From NCBI RefSeq assembly GCF_030272615.1, contig NC_081410.1:287867957-287931956 (forward strand): 64,000 nt of DNA, read 5' to 3'. This document shows positions 50,364 through 61,387 of the stretch, piece after piece (positions within the stretch are counted from its first letter, which is position 1; each line of letters opens with the position of its first letter). Below the pieces are notes generated by a model. That model saw only the letters and a program-made list of their open reading frames with translations, was not told the origin of the DNA and made no database searches. The DNA is from Cryptomeria japonica (lineage: Eukaryota > Streptophyta > Pinopsida > Cupressales > Cupressaceae). The position numbers were made by a program, and so were the translations under genes.

Positions 50364-51484
50364 CTAATTGAAGAATTTCTTCAAGTGGATGGTGTTTATC
50401 GGTTCACGGAGTTGTTCTCCTTTTGATGTTGAGAGTTGATAAACACCAGAGCCAAAGATTGCAGTAACAATGTAGGGACCAGCCAGTTGGTTTCAAACTT
50501 CCCTTTGTTGTCTCGAAACTATTTATTTTTAGGATTCTCTCTCAAAACAAGGTCAGCAACCTTAAATTCTCTTTGTCGAACTTTCTTGTTATAACCTCTA
50601 GACATTGTCTTTTGGTATGCTCTGAGATGATCAAACACCACTTATCGATGTTCATCCAGCAACTTGAGCTCTTGCAATCTAGATATTTTGTAGTCTCAAT
50701 CAGTAATAAGACCTTGCAAAGAAACTCTCAAAGAAGGTATTTCCACCTCAATAGGAAAGACTGCTTCAGATCCATACACCAAAGCAAAAGGTGTAGCTCT
50801 CGTAGGTGTCATGATACTTCTATAAGCCCATAGTGCAGGATTGAGCTGCAGATGCCAATCCTTTCTAGATTTGTTTACCGTTCTATGCAAGATAGTTAGC
50901 AGATTTTTGTTAGATGCTTCAGCTTGTCCATTACCTTGAGGGTAGTATATGGATGACCAGTGATATTTGATTTTGAAATTTTCATAGAGCTCATCTAGAT
51001 CTTTGTTTTTGAGCTACCCCCCATTGTCAGTCATAATTGAAGAAGGTATCCCATACCCATAGATGATATAGTTAAGGATGAACAAAGCTACTTGTTTACC
51101 GATTGCTTTGATTAGCGAAACCGCTTCAATGCACTTAGTGAAGTACACAGTGGCAGTTATGATAAACTTGTTTCCATTAGATGATGCAAGATAGATTTGA
51201 CCAATGAGGTCAAACTCCCATTGTTGAAAAGGCCAATGTGTGATAAAAGGTATTAGATCCCTTGCTAGAGCATGTATGAGATTCCCATGTAGCTGACACT
51301 TCTCACAAGTTTTAATAAATTTTATAGCATCTTTTTCCATATCTGACCAGTAGTAGCTAGCCCTTAGTAGTTTCCAAGCCAAAGTAAGATCGTTTGATTG
51401 AGATCCACAAATGCCTTCATAGACTTTAGATAACACGCGTTGGGACTCTTTAGTTTCTAGACACCTAAGCAAAGTACTATCCAA
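50364..51484 (-). pseudogene. Tat integrase, copy 3
   Basis: It keeps the full core: FDLIGQIYLASS, MTDNGG (near 51020) and PQGNGQAEASNKNLL (near 50930), so D, D and E are all present, but a stop follows directly after the second motif. In the zinc-binding part both histidine positions are changed (VYEGICGSQSND against VHEGICGSHSNG in the other copies), so zinc binding should be lost. The C terminus ends at 50364 with HLKKFFN. Confidence 0.87.
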
Positions 51485-52130
51485 ACCTCACCTATATAGA
51501 TCATTAGCTATGATGACATACCGTGAAGCATTTCAAATTAGGTTTCTTTTCTCATTACAGGTAAGATTAGTAGGGATAATTTGGTCACACAAGTAAGAGT
51601 AGATATGACTATAGCGAGATGAAACATGTACAAATAGAACAGACCATCTAGGGCATGGGGGAATCATAATCAAGATAATGTAACTCTTCCACTAGGAATT
51701 CATAGCAGAACTCTGATTCTTGTAGCTATGGTATAGATTCCAAGGTAGCCATAGCATCTGTTGCTCTGTTTGTTGATCTAGAAATCTGCTGAAATGATAC
51801 AAAGGTAAAGTATTTCTTGAAATAATCAACTATTATTTTATAGGGCATCAGTTTCTCATTCTAATTCTGATATATATCATTAATCTGATTGATTATCAGT
51901 TGAGAGTCTCCATAGATGTATAACTCAACAACCTTCCATTCGATAGCCATCTTGATTCCACTTACCAATGCTTCATATTCTACAATATTGTTGGTACAAG
52001 GAAATAGAATCTTGTACGCATTTGGGATTGAATATCTCTAAGGAGTGATCAAAAGTATTCCAGCACCAGAACCTTGTTGAGTGAAAAACCCATCAAATAA
52101 CATTTTCTAGGATCGCTGAGTAAGGTGCAT
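51485..52130 (-). pseudogene. Second RNase H (archaeal-type), copy 3, heavily broken
   Basis: The reverse strand still reads MLFDGFFTQQGSGAGILLIT, NNIVEYEALVSGIKMAIEWK and IYGDSQLIINQIND in pieces, with stops between and frameshifts near 51650. It is the same domain and place as in copies 1 and 2. Confidence 0.78.
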
Positions 52131-53706
52131 GATGGACTCATCTGGAAACTCAATGTGCAAAGGTTGATTGTCTTTAAGCGGAGCATTAGCAAGTTGATCT
52201 GCAATGTCCTGTCCTTTCATAGCTTTGCATTCAATATACTCAATATCAAATTCTGTAAGAACCATGACCCATTTAACCAATCTCCTTGTAAGCATTGCTT
52301 TGCTGAGAAGGTATTTGAGTAGATCAATCTTAGCCACCAGTTTAATAGAATGTGCTAGCATGTAGTGTCTTAATCTATGTGATGCAAAGACCAATGCCAA
52401 ACAAGATTTCCCTATGATAGTATAGTTCATCTCATAGGACACCAAGGTCCTGTTGATATAGTATATATCTCTTTCTCTTTTATTCTCATCTTGTTGTGCC
52501 AAAAGTGCCCCTAGTGATGTATCAGTAGTTGATATGTAGATAATCAAGGGCTTTCCTTGAATTGGTGGCATCAATATAGATGGATTAGAAAGATATTCCT
52601 TGATCTGTTTCAGGCGATGTTCACAATCTTTATCCCAGTTGTAGGTAACTCCTTTCTAGAATGCCTTTGTGAATGGTTGAGCCTTATCTGCTAGCTGAGA
52701 GATGAAGTGTCTTATTGACTAGAGCCACCCTTGTAAACTTCTCATTTGACTGACATTCTTTAGAGGTGGCATTTCCATGATAGCTTTAACTTTTTTTGGA
52801 TTCACTTCAATTCCTTTTGCTAAAACAATATATCCTAGGAGCTTGCCAAATGTGACTCTTAATGCACATTTCTTGGGATTTAATCTGAGTTTGAATTTTT
52901 CCATCCTGTCTAATATTGGACCTAGTTCTAATAGGTGTGTTGATCTTTTCATAGATTTAGCTAGAGTATAATAAATAGTCCTCCATGTTTTTGTGCATCA
53001 TATCATAAAAAATTATTGTTACAGCTCTTTGATAAGTAGCGCCTGCATTCTTTAAGCTGAAGGGCATTACATTCTAGTGGAAAGTTCCCCATACATAGGT
53101 GAATGTTGTTTTCTCTTGATCCTCAGGTACAATTATGATTTGATTGTATCCATAAAAACCATCCATTAAAGAGTAAATTTCATAACCAACAGTCATGTCC
53201 ACTATCATGTCTATATTGGGCAGTGGGAAATCATCTTTTGGACAAGCTTTGTTTAAATCTCTGAAATTTGTGCAAACACGTATTGATTTGTCAGGTTTGG
53301 AAATAGGTACAATATTAGATATCCACTCGGCATAATCAATTGCTCTGATGAATCTAGCTTTTAGTAATTTTTCTAGCTTAGCTTTAACAAGTAATGCAAC
53401 ATGAGGATGCATTTCTTAGAATTTTTTCTTAACAGGTTGTACTTCGGGAGTGATATAAAGATGATGCATTATGAGGTTAGGATCCAAACCTAGCATATCA
53501 GCATATGTCCATGCAAAATTGATCTTCTTTTCCTTGAAGAAAATAGGAAATTCTTTTAGTTCTTTGGCTAACAAGGATTGAGCTACATGTATGGTGTGTT
53601 GAGCTTCTTTTGTTCCAATATTTACTAGTTGTGTAGGTTCAATTAGCACTGATGATTTCTCTTGAAAGTGATTAAGAAAAATGTCAAGTATCTCACCTTC
53701 AGGCAC
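52107..53706 (-). pseudogene. Tat reverse transcriptase and RNase H, copy 3
   Basis: Open pieces: 53706-53416 (MLGLDPNLIMHHLYI), 53412-53074 (DLNKACPKDDFPLPNIDMIV, SLMDGFYGYNQIIIVPEDQE), 52952-52719 (LNPKKCALRV) and 52574-52107 for RNase H (TDTSLGALLAQQDENKRERD, LRHYMLAHSIKLVAKIDLLK). At 52955-52985, where the other copies encode YVDD, the sequence is altered and shifted, so the catalytic aspartates are lost. Confidence 0.86.
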
Positions 53707-55117
53707 CTTAGAGAGGTTTTCACCATTAGGTACATCCTTTATTTTTACTATTTTTTATTTTGACACCGCCACAATGTGGTTTTTTCCATCAGAACTCTTA
53801 TTTTTCTTTTTTTGTTATTTGTGACTAAGATACTTGACATTTGTTGTTGTCATGTTCTCACTTTGTTCACTGGTGGAAGTGTCCATTTGTTCAACTACAT
53901 TAAGATAACAGGCTAATGCATAGTCATTGGCAAAGGTAGGTATATTAAAAGGTTGATCTTGGAGAGTATATTCAATAAGCTCAGGATGTACCAGGGATAA
54001 ATATTTAACATGTTCAAGGGAATTCATGGTATTTTATCACAACCTCGGACTAACAAGTTGATTTCTAGAAGACTACCTTGCGCAAGCATCTCAAGATCAG
54101 GAAGAGTTAGAATACAATTGTCGAAGTTTACGTTAGTATTTAGGGAACCTAACCCAATAAACCTACCACTAGCACCGTCCTCTACTTCGGACTGGACTAC
54201 ATATCGTGGTTTGATAGTAACAGGTTCATTAGACAAAGTTTCGACATTCATGACGAAGTATTCATAGTTTGGTGTCGAATGGGTAAGTCATAAATAGATC
54301 TTATTTTAGAGTGATCAGAGTCAAAAGATGAAGCCACGGACTCTTCTTCAAGTGGCTTAGTGAAAGCATGTATAGTATCAATATCTACATCTTTGATACT
54401 ACAAGTTCCTTCATGATTTAGTTCAATGATCACTTGTAGTTGACATACCTTTTGACATAATCTTGATGACTTTGTTAGTCTCTGTCGTCTTTTCCATTCA
54501 ACTTCCTCTAGATTAATGATCGACCTTGCTTATGTAGCCTCCAATTCTTCATTTCTAGTCCCATACCTGATTTTCTCTATCTCATTAGAGGGAGATAGAG
54601 TAGGTGAAGAATTTTCTTTTATTTTTTGTCTTCTTAGTTGTTGTTCATAGTCTTCTTGTCTTTTTAGTCTAATTTCCTCTATTTCCTTTTGCAGTTTTAA
54701 GCTCACTATCTCTTGTGCATCATCTATGATATCACTAGGTTCTTCAGGAGTTTATTCAGTAGATACATCTGATAGAGGCTCTGGACCCCATTCATACTCA
54801 TTCGCGTCTATTTCTGAATCATCTACTTGCATTCTTTCTGTATATGTGACCAAAATGTTCAGTGGTGCAAACAATTCTTTAATTCCTTCCATCTCTTCTC
54901 TCATATCTTCCAGGATTTCTACTCCTTGTAGTGTTACTGTTGATACAGTTGGAACTTGATTACAAAATGCTTCTTCTCTCTTGATTTCCATTTCCTCTTA
55001 TTATTTCTCATACTCTTCCTAAGTTTGCTGAGTGTTTACTTCTTGTGATGTTTGATGTAGTATCTTTTTCCTCCTCTTAGACTGATGATGAGAAGTAGGT
55101 TTTTAATCTCATGACTC
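53707..55117 (-). pseudogene. Acidic linker of the Tat polyprotein, copy 3
   Basis: Homologous to 4750-6177. It retains GTCSIKDVDIDTIHAFTKPL (near 54400), LPDLEMLAQGSLLEINLLVR and REEMEGIKELFAPLNILVTY with SEIDANEYEWGPE (54830-54910). It is in several frames; no domain is recognised. Confidence 0.6.
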
Positions 55118-55846
55118 CTCTAAATGGTATCCAAGTCCAGCTTTATCATTTGTAGACTTAGTTTGTAGCTTAATAGGCTCAAAAATTCCTTCTTGACACT
55201 TGCCCAAAGGATCGGTACCTAAATATCCCATGCGTTGAATCATCTTATAGCTTCGACCATATTGTTCAGAGGAAATCTCACAATGTTACACTTCTTTGTT
55301 TTCACTTTCTTCTCTAAAAATCCATTTGAAAACAACCCCCTCTTTTGTTTCATCTGCAAGGGAAGTAGAGGATTGTACAAAAATACCATCATAAATAAAA
55401 TTTGGAGTTGAATTTTGTGGCTTCATAGCCTTAGATGGTTTTCCAGACTATCTTGGCAATGGATGAAGAGACATTAGTGAAAGTATAGGTTCTATCTTGT
55501 ATCCATCCATGCCCGTACTAGTGACTTTCAATTTCTTTTCTAAATATTTCATCAAAGTTTTTAAACTTTCAGCTGCAGAGGCTGCTCTATTATGACGAAC
55601 AAAGGTATCAGTACACTATTTCAATGCACTGCAGGTGTGGCTTGTATCAACAAGAATACTAACTTCAACTCCATTATAAGGAAATTTTAAGCACTAATGA
55701 TATGTAGATGGTACTTCTTCCATTTCATGAATCCATGGCTTGCCAACAAGATGTTGTAGGAAAGAGGAAGGTCAAGCACCTAAAAAATAACATCTATTTA
55801 CACAGGTCCTACCCTGATCAGCAATAGTATCATACCTTTAGAGGTT
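55118..55846 (-). pseudogene. Tat G-patch-like domain and C-terminal protease part, copy 3
   Basis: The G-patch-like block reads on the minus strand from about 55265 to 55118 (YKMIQRMGYLGTDPLG-type, ending AGLGYHLE). Upstream on that strand lies the protease C-terminal part with the GKPWIHEM block near 55745-55720. The gene is interrupted at 55847 by the copia-type insertion and continues at 60918. Confidence 0.68.
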
Positions 55847-55851
55847 CTCTC
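55847..55851. repeat. Target-site duplication CTCTC, left copy
   Basis: It is repeated at 60913-60917. Joining the flanks restores TTCTCTCTTCTTCATCAT, which fits the uninterrupted copies. Confidence 0.88.
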
Positions 55852-56705
55852 TGTTAGGGTTAATGATAGTCCCAAAGATACTAAGAGGGGGGGGGGGGGG
55901 GAGGGGGTTGAATTAGTATCTAACCGGTTTACAAAATATTTAACCTTATTAAGTATTTTGCATTCCAAAATAGTGTACCAATAAATAAGAATTAATGCAG
56001 TAAATAGGAACAATAAAGACATCATAGAAAACACACCATAACACAAGATGTTTAACGAGGAAACCCGGTGTGGGAAAAAGCTCGGTGGGATTTGTGACCC
56101 ACAATATTCACTCACTAGCCAATGAATAAATATTACTTACAATGAGGGGCCTGCACATGCAGGAAGGCCAATTACCTAGAGCTCACTGCTTAATCTTAAA
56201 AATTCAAGTCTCATTGACTTACAAAATGGATTATGAAAATCCAATACAATGTACAGCTTCAAATCAGCATCAACTATGCTAGGTTCAGTACCGATTTAAG
56301 CTCATACTATAACCATAAACCTTATACAAAATCTGCCTTAAGCATTCACATATATCTTCCTTATTATTCGCTCATTCCTATCCCATCTCTTATTCCATCC
56401 TCTATATCAAAATGATTTATAAGATATCATACCTATATGAGTCTATTACAATATGCCATGTCATCTTTACAAAAGATAATTACAATTAAATACAATAAAC
56501 AAAAGTTTATTCCTATTGGCTAGGGTGTCAATATGCATTATTGTCGCTATCGGTGAAGTGTTTGCTGGTGTCGGTGCCTACCGGTGGTTTACCAGATGAA
56601 TGCCACAAGGTTACCTGAAGGTTGCCGATAGGTTGCCAGTAGGTTGCCATCAATGACAACACCATCATTTCTCATTAGAGTGTAGAATTCCATCAATCTG
56701 CCCCT
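55852..56705 (-). repeat. 3' LTR of the pol-less copia-type element
   Basis: On the plus strand it begins TGTTAGGGTTAATGATAG and carries a long G run at 55889-55909. The minus-strand start is TGATGGAATTCTAC. It shares GCAGTGAGCTCTAGGTAATTGGCC-type sequence (minus strand, near 56170-56195) with the copia LTR. Confidence 0.88.
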
Positions 56706-56860
56706 TTGGCATTGATGGCAACACTCATGAGAAAAATCCAAAAACTGTTCCAAAATGTGAAGTCCAAAAATTTACCAAAAATATGTGCTCCCCTTGAGCA
56801 GATGATCTCCTCTGAATGATCATTTTTCTCTGTCCACTACTCCCCCTTTGACATCAATGA
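56706..56860 (-). other. Repeated polypurine tracts of the pol-less element
   Basis: Minus-strand purine runs occur at 56706-56719 (AAAGGGGCAGAT, next to the LTR), near 56790-56800 (CAAGGGGAGCA) and near 56838-56850 (AAAGGGGGAGTAG). The arrangement equals that before the copia 3' LTR at 12405-12720 and supports a Sirevirus relation. Confidence 0.7.
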
Positions 56861-56897
56861 CAAATGTTGTCAAAAATTGTCGAATGAGTGCAAAATT

Positions 56898-58591
56898 TCA
56901 CCTTAAGGTTTGTAACTGATTGGTTACAATCTGAAATATATCAGCCAAAAGAAAATTTAAACTCTGCATGAATCTGTTGCTATCATTCATGGTTGCCTCA
57001 GTTTGTTGGATTGTGCGAGTGAGATGATGCATATTCTCCTCCGGTGATAATTGAAGTTACCGTCATCATTGATTTCATTCAGTAAGTTATCCAAAGGTGG
57101 TATCACATGTTTCTGTTTCTTCTTGGGTGTTAACTTCTTTGTCGGTTGTCTTATGGCTTGTTGCTTCTTTCTCAGAGTTCTTGTTTTCTTGGGTAGAGGA
57201 GAGGGTACCTGTGAAGGTTTTCTCTTCCTATCAACTCTCTTAAATTTAGTAGGTATCTCATTGTCAGATGATGTGCCAACCGATGAGATATGTGCCTCCA
57301 CTTGTAATCCTTCTAGTTCACTTTCCTTTATTCCAGTAAGATTCATAACATTTTCTTTTATTTCCTTTACTTGTTTTGATGCACTCCTTATGTACTTTTC
57401 TCTTTTCTTTCTTTGTTTCATTGTTTGTACATCACTCTCAATTGTTTCTGCACTACCAAAACCTTTTTCTATTGGTTCTCTAGGTGCTTCTAATAGGGCT
57501 TTAGCATAAGTCTCAATAATATTCACATCAGCCTCATACCCCAGTTTAGTTACCCATATAGTTCTAGGAAGAATTGCTTCCATCCATATTTCATCTTTCT
57601 TAATCAAAAAATAGATTTCCTTATCATATTTATCTACTATACTTTATGGTAGTCTCTCTCTAGTTTTGATTTTAGCTTGGAAATCTTTGAAATATTCAGT
57701 TATATTGTTTTTCCTAGCAGTACCCATGTCAGTGAAAGCTTCTTGCAATTGTTTGCCTACCAGTATGTCATATCCAAAATCTTTCTGTCCAATACCGAGA
57801 ATTTGTTTTGAAAAATACAACATAAGGCATACCAAAAGATTACCAAAATGAAATGTCCCTTTCTTGTCTCCTTTTCTCTTTTTCAAATTATCAACTAGTT
57901 CATCCTTCAACCATTCACACATATCTATTTTTGCATTATTATTTACCATATCATAAGCACTTTTAATGCAAAGACTAGAAACTGAATTAAGTCGGTTTGC
58001 ATGTGTAGTCTTGTAACCTAAAATCATACTTATGAATCTCACATTGATACCCTTGATGTCATTTACTCTCAGAGATCTACTATCAGATGTTGCTCCAGTT
58101 AAGGTCATGACTTTGTTGTTAAGTACCTTCTTTGTCTTGTCTAGTTTGCTGCCAGTAGAGGGTAAACATGTCACTGCCCTAATTGCTTGTTGGGTGAATT
58201 TGCAGACTGAATCTAACCAAAGGAATTCTCCATGTTCCCTACTTAGGACAATTCTCACTACTTCCTCTAGAAATTAAGGGATGTTCAAGATTTCTACAAA
58301 ACCTAAAGTCTCAATAACCTTGTGCTCGGGTTTGACATTTTCATTTTCATCACAAATTACGGTTTTAAATAGCTTTAACACTTCCACAGAACCTAATTCT
58401 TCAATATTGTAGTGAATATAAATTCTAGGGTTTTCAGCATAAGCTACACCTTTAGGAATTTTTGAAAATGCACCTATGGAATCATCTTTCTTAGCTATCT
58501 TAGGAAAAATTTTGAAAATGGGCCTAGGGCATTTTACAATTTCCACAACAGTAGGGTTTGCAATAAATTTGGGGGCAGAAGAGGAAGCCAT
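56898..58591 (-). pseudogene. Unknown gene of the pol-less element (about 560 codons)
   Basis: The ATG is at 58591 (MASSSAPKFIANPTVVEIVK). One frame runs to 56987 with only two stops (58276-58274 and 57646-57644); a frameshift near 57045 would extend it to the TGA at 56900-56898. Parts: an N-terminal region with FSKIPKGVAYAENPRIYIHY, a middle with FLWLDSVCKFTQQAIRAVTC and GTFHFGNLLVCLMLYF (a hydrophobic stretch, too polar around it to call a membrane helix), then a basic region near 57240-57100 (KKTRTLRKKQQAIRQPTKKL) like a nuclear signal, and a short helical end. I do not recognise the family. It might be the counterpart of the third, env-like frame of Sireviruses, but no signal peptide is seen. 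Confidence 0.65.
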
Positions 58592-58971
58592 TTGAAAAAT
58601 ACCTTAAGGTGCATGATAATATTTGAGTGCTTGAAATAAATCACTTCACTTCTTCGCCTTGAATGGCTTCACTCAAATTTTTGCACTCTCTACTAGTTTG
58701 AATGCTCGGTGATTCAAAAATGAAGGAAAACTGATGATTTATAATGAAATTTCATTCAACAGCCACAATAAATGCTCGTCGGTTAAGTGAAAACTTAACA
58801 CATCTATTGGTAAAGAATAAATATATCTTTTAACCATCTACCAAGGGTAATTTGCATGATGTTCAACTTGCTGCAATACCCCCAAAGGGTTACTTCTCAG
58901 TTGGATGAAGAATTTCCTGTCGGTGGAGTAATACTATGTTGTACCGGTGAAGAAATAGTCTTATCAACATT
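58592..58971. other. Spacer between the Gag-like gene and the unknown gene
   Basis: About 380 bases with no recognised motif or frame. It could hold a promoter or splice signals for the downstream gene, but none can be shown. Confidence 0.4.
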
Positions 58972-60009
58972 CTAATTTGTCTTTCTAATCCATTGTCTTG
59001 AAAATTCTTGCTTTACCTCAACAACCTTCTCTTTACCTTTCAAACTTGGTCCTTTATTGTTTGCCGGTGAAGTCTTGCTTCTATCAAATTTTGCAATATG
59101 TCCAATTTTGTTACAAGCATAACAAGTCACATTATTATTCTGAATACCCTTTCCATATCCTATGTCGGTTTGTGTCCTGCATTGATTAGATAAGTGCCCA
59201 AATCTTCCACAAACATAACATCTCACATTCATTCTACAGTTTTATGAATTATGACCAACTTTGTTGCATTTAGAACATTGACCGGTGGGTGCATTAATGT
59301 TCTAATTGTTTCTATATCTACACTGATTTTCTCTATGAACATACTTGTTACAGTTAAAGCATTTCCCATTAAATTTATAAGCATTAGGTTGTCTTACCAG
59401 TTTACTATGATCATGATTGTTTGTAGTACCGGAACTTTCACCAACTTCAAATCCAAGTCCATTAGTATCTCCATTAGGTTTCTGACTTTTCAGCATATCA
59501 TCAAGTTCTTCTAAACTTTTATTGAATTTCTCTTTGTGTTGATTTGTAGTAGCCAACTCATTTTCCAGAATTCGCATTTGTCTCATAAGTTCAATTTTAT
59601 CATGTTGCATGTGAATCAGATTTGTCTTTAACATATCATTTTCATGACTGAGTCTTAGATTTTCATTACCAGCATCATTGAGTCTCCTAGTCAAGTCATC
59701 TTCATTCTTCTTCCTATCTTCAATGTCTTTACAAAATCTCATAGTCATATCTTGCATTTCATTCCTCATAGTCTTGTTTTCTTGTCTCATCTTGTTCACA
59801 AGCTCATTAAGAGTTTCCTTTTCATCATTGTCATTCTGCATCTTCTCATGAAGTTATTTTCTCTTATTTCTAGTAATAGTAAGATTCTCCTGAAGTCCTT
59901 GAATGAATTCCTGTGCAGTCCTTGGATCATCTTCAAGTTTGATATTCTTCAACTTCTCTGAATCATAGTCTACAAGATCTCCTTCCAATTGCTTTCTTAA
60001 GTTCTCCAT
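58972..60009 (-). pseudogene. Gag-like gene with coiled coil and four zinc knuckles
   Basis: The likely ATG is at 60009 (MENLRKQLEGDLVDYDSEKL). Stops lie at 59856, 59301 and near 59249. A long heptad-like coiled coil spans about 59840-59500, followed by LEELDDMLKSQKPNGDTNGL, a motif common in Sirevirus Gag. Then come four tandem CX2CX4HX4C-type knuckles: CFNCNKYVHRENQC, CSKCNKVGHNS(stop)NC, CYVCGRFGHLSNQC and CYACNKIGHIAKF, the last without its final Cys. The copia-type N-terminal capsid part is missing. The role is inferred to be RNA binding and packaging. Confidence 0.78.
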
Positions 60010-60065
60010 CTGTACTGGTGTCAGAATCTTCCTCAAGTTGTTAGGCTTTTGAAAATAGAGGACCA

Positions 60066-60078
60066 GGCTTTGATACCA
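60066..60078 (-). other. Primer-binding site, tRNA-iMet type with one mismatch
   Basis: On the minus strand TGGTATCAAAGCC follows the LTR end after two bases; the consensus is TGGTATCAGAGCC. Confidence 0.85.
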
Positions 60079-60080
60079 AT

Positions 60081-60912
60081 TGTTAGGGTTAATGATAGTC
60101 CTAAAGATACTGAGAGGGGGGGGGGTGAATCAGTATCTAATGGGTTTACAAAATATTTAACCTTATTAAGTATTTTGCATTCCAAAATAGTGTACCAGTA
60201 AATAAGAATTAATGCAGTAAACTGGAACAATAAAGACAACATAGAAAACACACCATAACACAAGATGTTTAATGAGGAAACCCGGTGTGGGAAAAACATC
60301 GGTGGGATTTGTGACCCACAATATTCACTCACTGGCCAATGAATAATTATTACTTACAATGAGGGGCCTGCACATGCAGGAAGGCCAATTGCCTAGAGCT
60401 CACTGCTCAATCTACAAAATAGAAGTCTCAGTGACTTACAAAATGGATTATGAAAATCTAATACAATGTATTGCTTCAAATCAGCATCAACTATGTCAGG
60501 TTCAGTACCAATTTAAGGTCATACTATAACCATAAACCTTATACAAAATCTGCCTTAAGAATTTGCATATATCTTCCTTATTATTTTCTCATTCCTATCC
60601 CATCTCTTATTCCATCCTCTATATCAAAAATATTTACAAGATCTCATACATATATGAGTCTATTACAATATGACATGTCAGCTTTACGGAAGATAATTAC
60701 AATTAAATACAATAAACAAAACTTTATTCCTATCGGCTGGGGTGCCTGTATACATTGTTGCCGCTATCGATGAAGTGTCTGTCGATGTCGGTGCCTGCCG
60801 GTGGTTTACTAGATGAATGCCACAAGGTTACCTAAAGGTTTCCAGTAGGTTGCTAGTAGGTTGCCATCAATGACAAAACCATCATTTCTCATTAGAGCGT
60901 AGAATGCCAATA
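60081..60912 (-). repeat. 5' LTR of the pol-less copia-type element
   Basis: On the minus strand from TATTGGCATTCTAC (60912) to CCCTAACA (60081). Matches 55852-56705 with scattered differences; the G run is shorter here (60116-60125). Confidence 0.88.
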
Positions 60913-60917
60913 CTCTC
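60913..60917. repeat. Target-site duplication CTCTC, right copy
   Basis: Exact partner of 55847-55851. Confidence 0.88.
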
Positions 60918-61387
60918 TTCTTCATCATAAGTATTGATTGTTATTTTCTTGTTGGATCAATGATATGTCCAGAAAAACCCAACTGTATCAGTAAATTGTA
61001 GGTACAAAAATTCAACCCGGTGCTTCCATCTATCAAAATATGTTTGACTCGGTGTTTATGGATCATAGCTTTGATGTGTAATGGATGGTTATGTGGGTGA
61101 TTCAGTGAATTGTCATCTTGTTCAGAGAAGGTGAGGTAATGAGGCGAAGTCATGTGACCCACCGTAGATTGAAACTGATCTACATCTAAATCTTTGGGGA
61201 CATTAGTAGTGAGAAAATCTTTGTCCAGGATCTCTCTATGAGCAAAAGAGATTTTAAGGAGTTCAAAAATGGAGATTTAAGAGGTGGTTCATTTTAATTG
61301 TTCAACAATGTTGTAACCAGGAGAGGATGATGAAGCCAACTTCTTAGATTTAGCTGTGATCATATTTGGTTGTCTATTTGAAGAAGT
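60918..61387 (-). pseudogene. N-terminal protease part of Tat copy 3
   Basis: The active-site block ILIDGSTGLNFCTYNLLIQL (near 61040-60985) is open from 61162 to 60941. D-G-S replaces the D-G-G of the other copies. The insertion at 55852-60912 separates it from the rest of the protease. Confidence 0.8.

Larger units (their letters stand above)
55852..60912 (-). mobile_element. Non-autonomous copia-type element with Gag-like gene and unknown gene, no pol
   Basis: LTRs of 832 and 854 bp, a tRNA-iMet-like primer site (60066-60078), polypurine tracts and a 5-bp target duplication prove an LTR element on the minus strand. The 3.4-kb centre encodes a coiled-coil and zinc-knuckle Gag-like protein and a second protein of about 560 codons. 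No protease DSG, integrase, RT or RNase H block exists. Its LTRs share blocks with the copia LTRs at 7255/12721, so a Sirevirus-like element probably supplied the enzymes. Confidence 0.85.

Noticed and set aside
56233-56415. 60-codon frame in the 3' LTR of the pol-less element
   Set aside because: The matching stretch of the other LTR (60471-60773) is open too, but the shared frame is short, AT-rich and without motifs; LTR identity alone explains it.
57051-57509. 152-codon plus-strand frame, Cys/Phe-rich
   Set aside because: Complement of the basic C-terminal part of the unknown gene, which is open over a far longer stretch on the minus strand.
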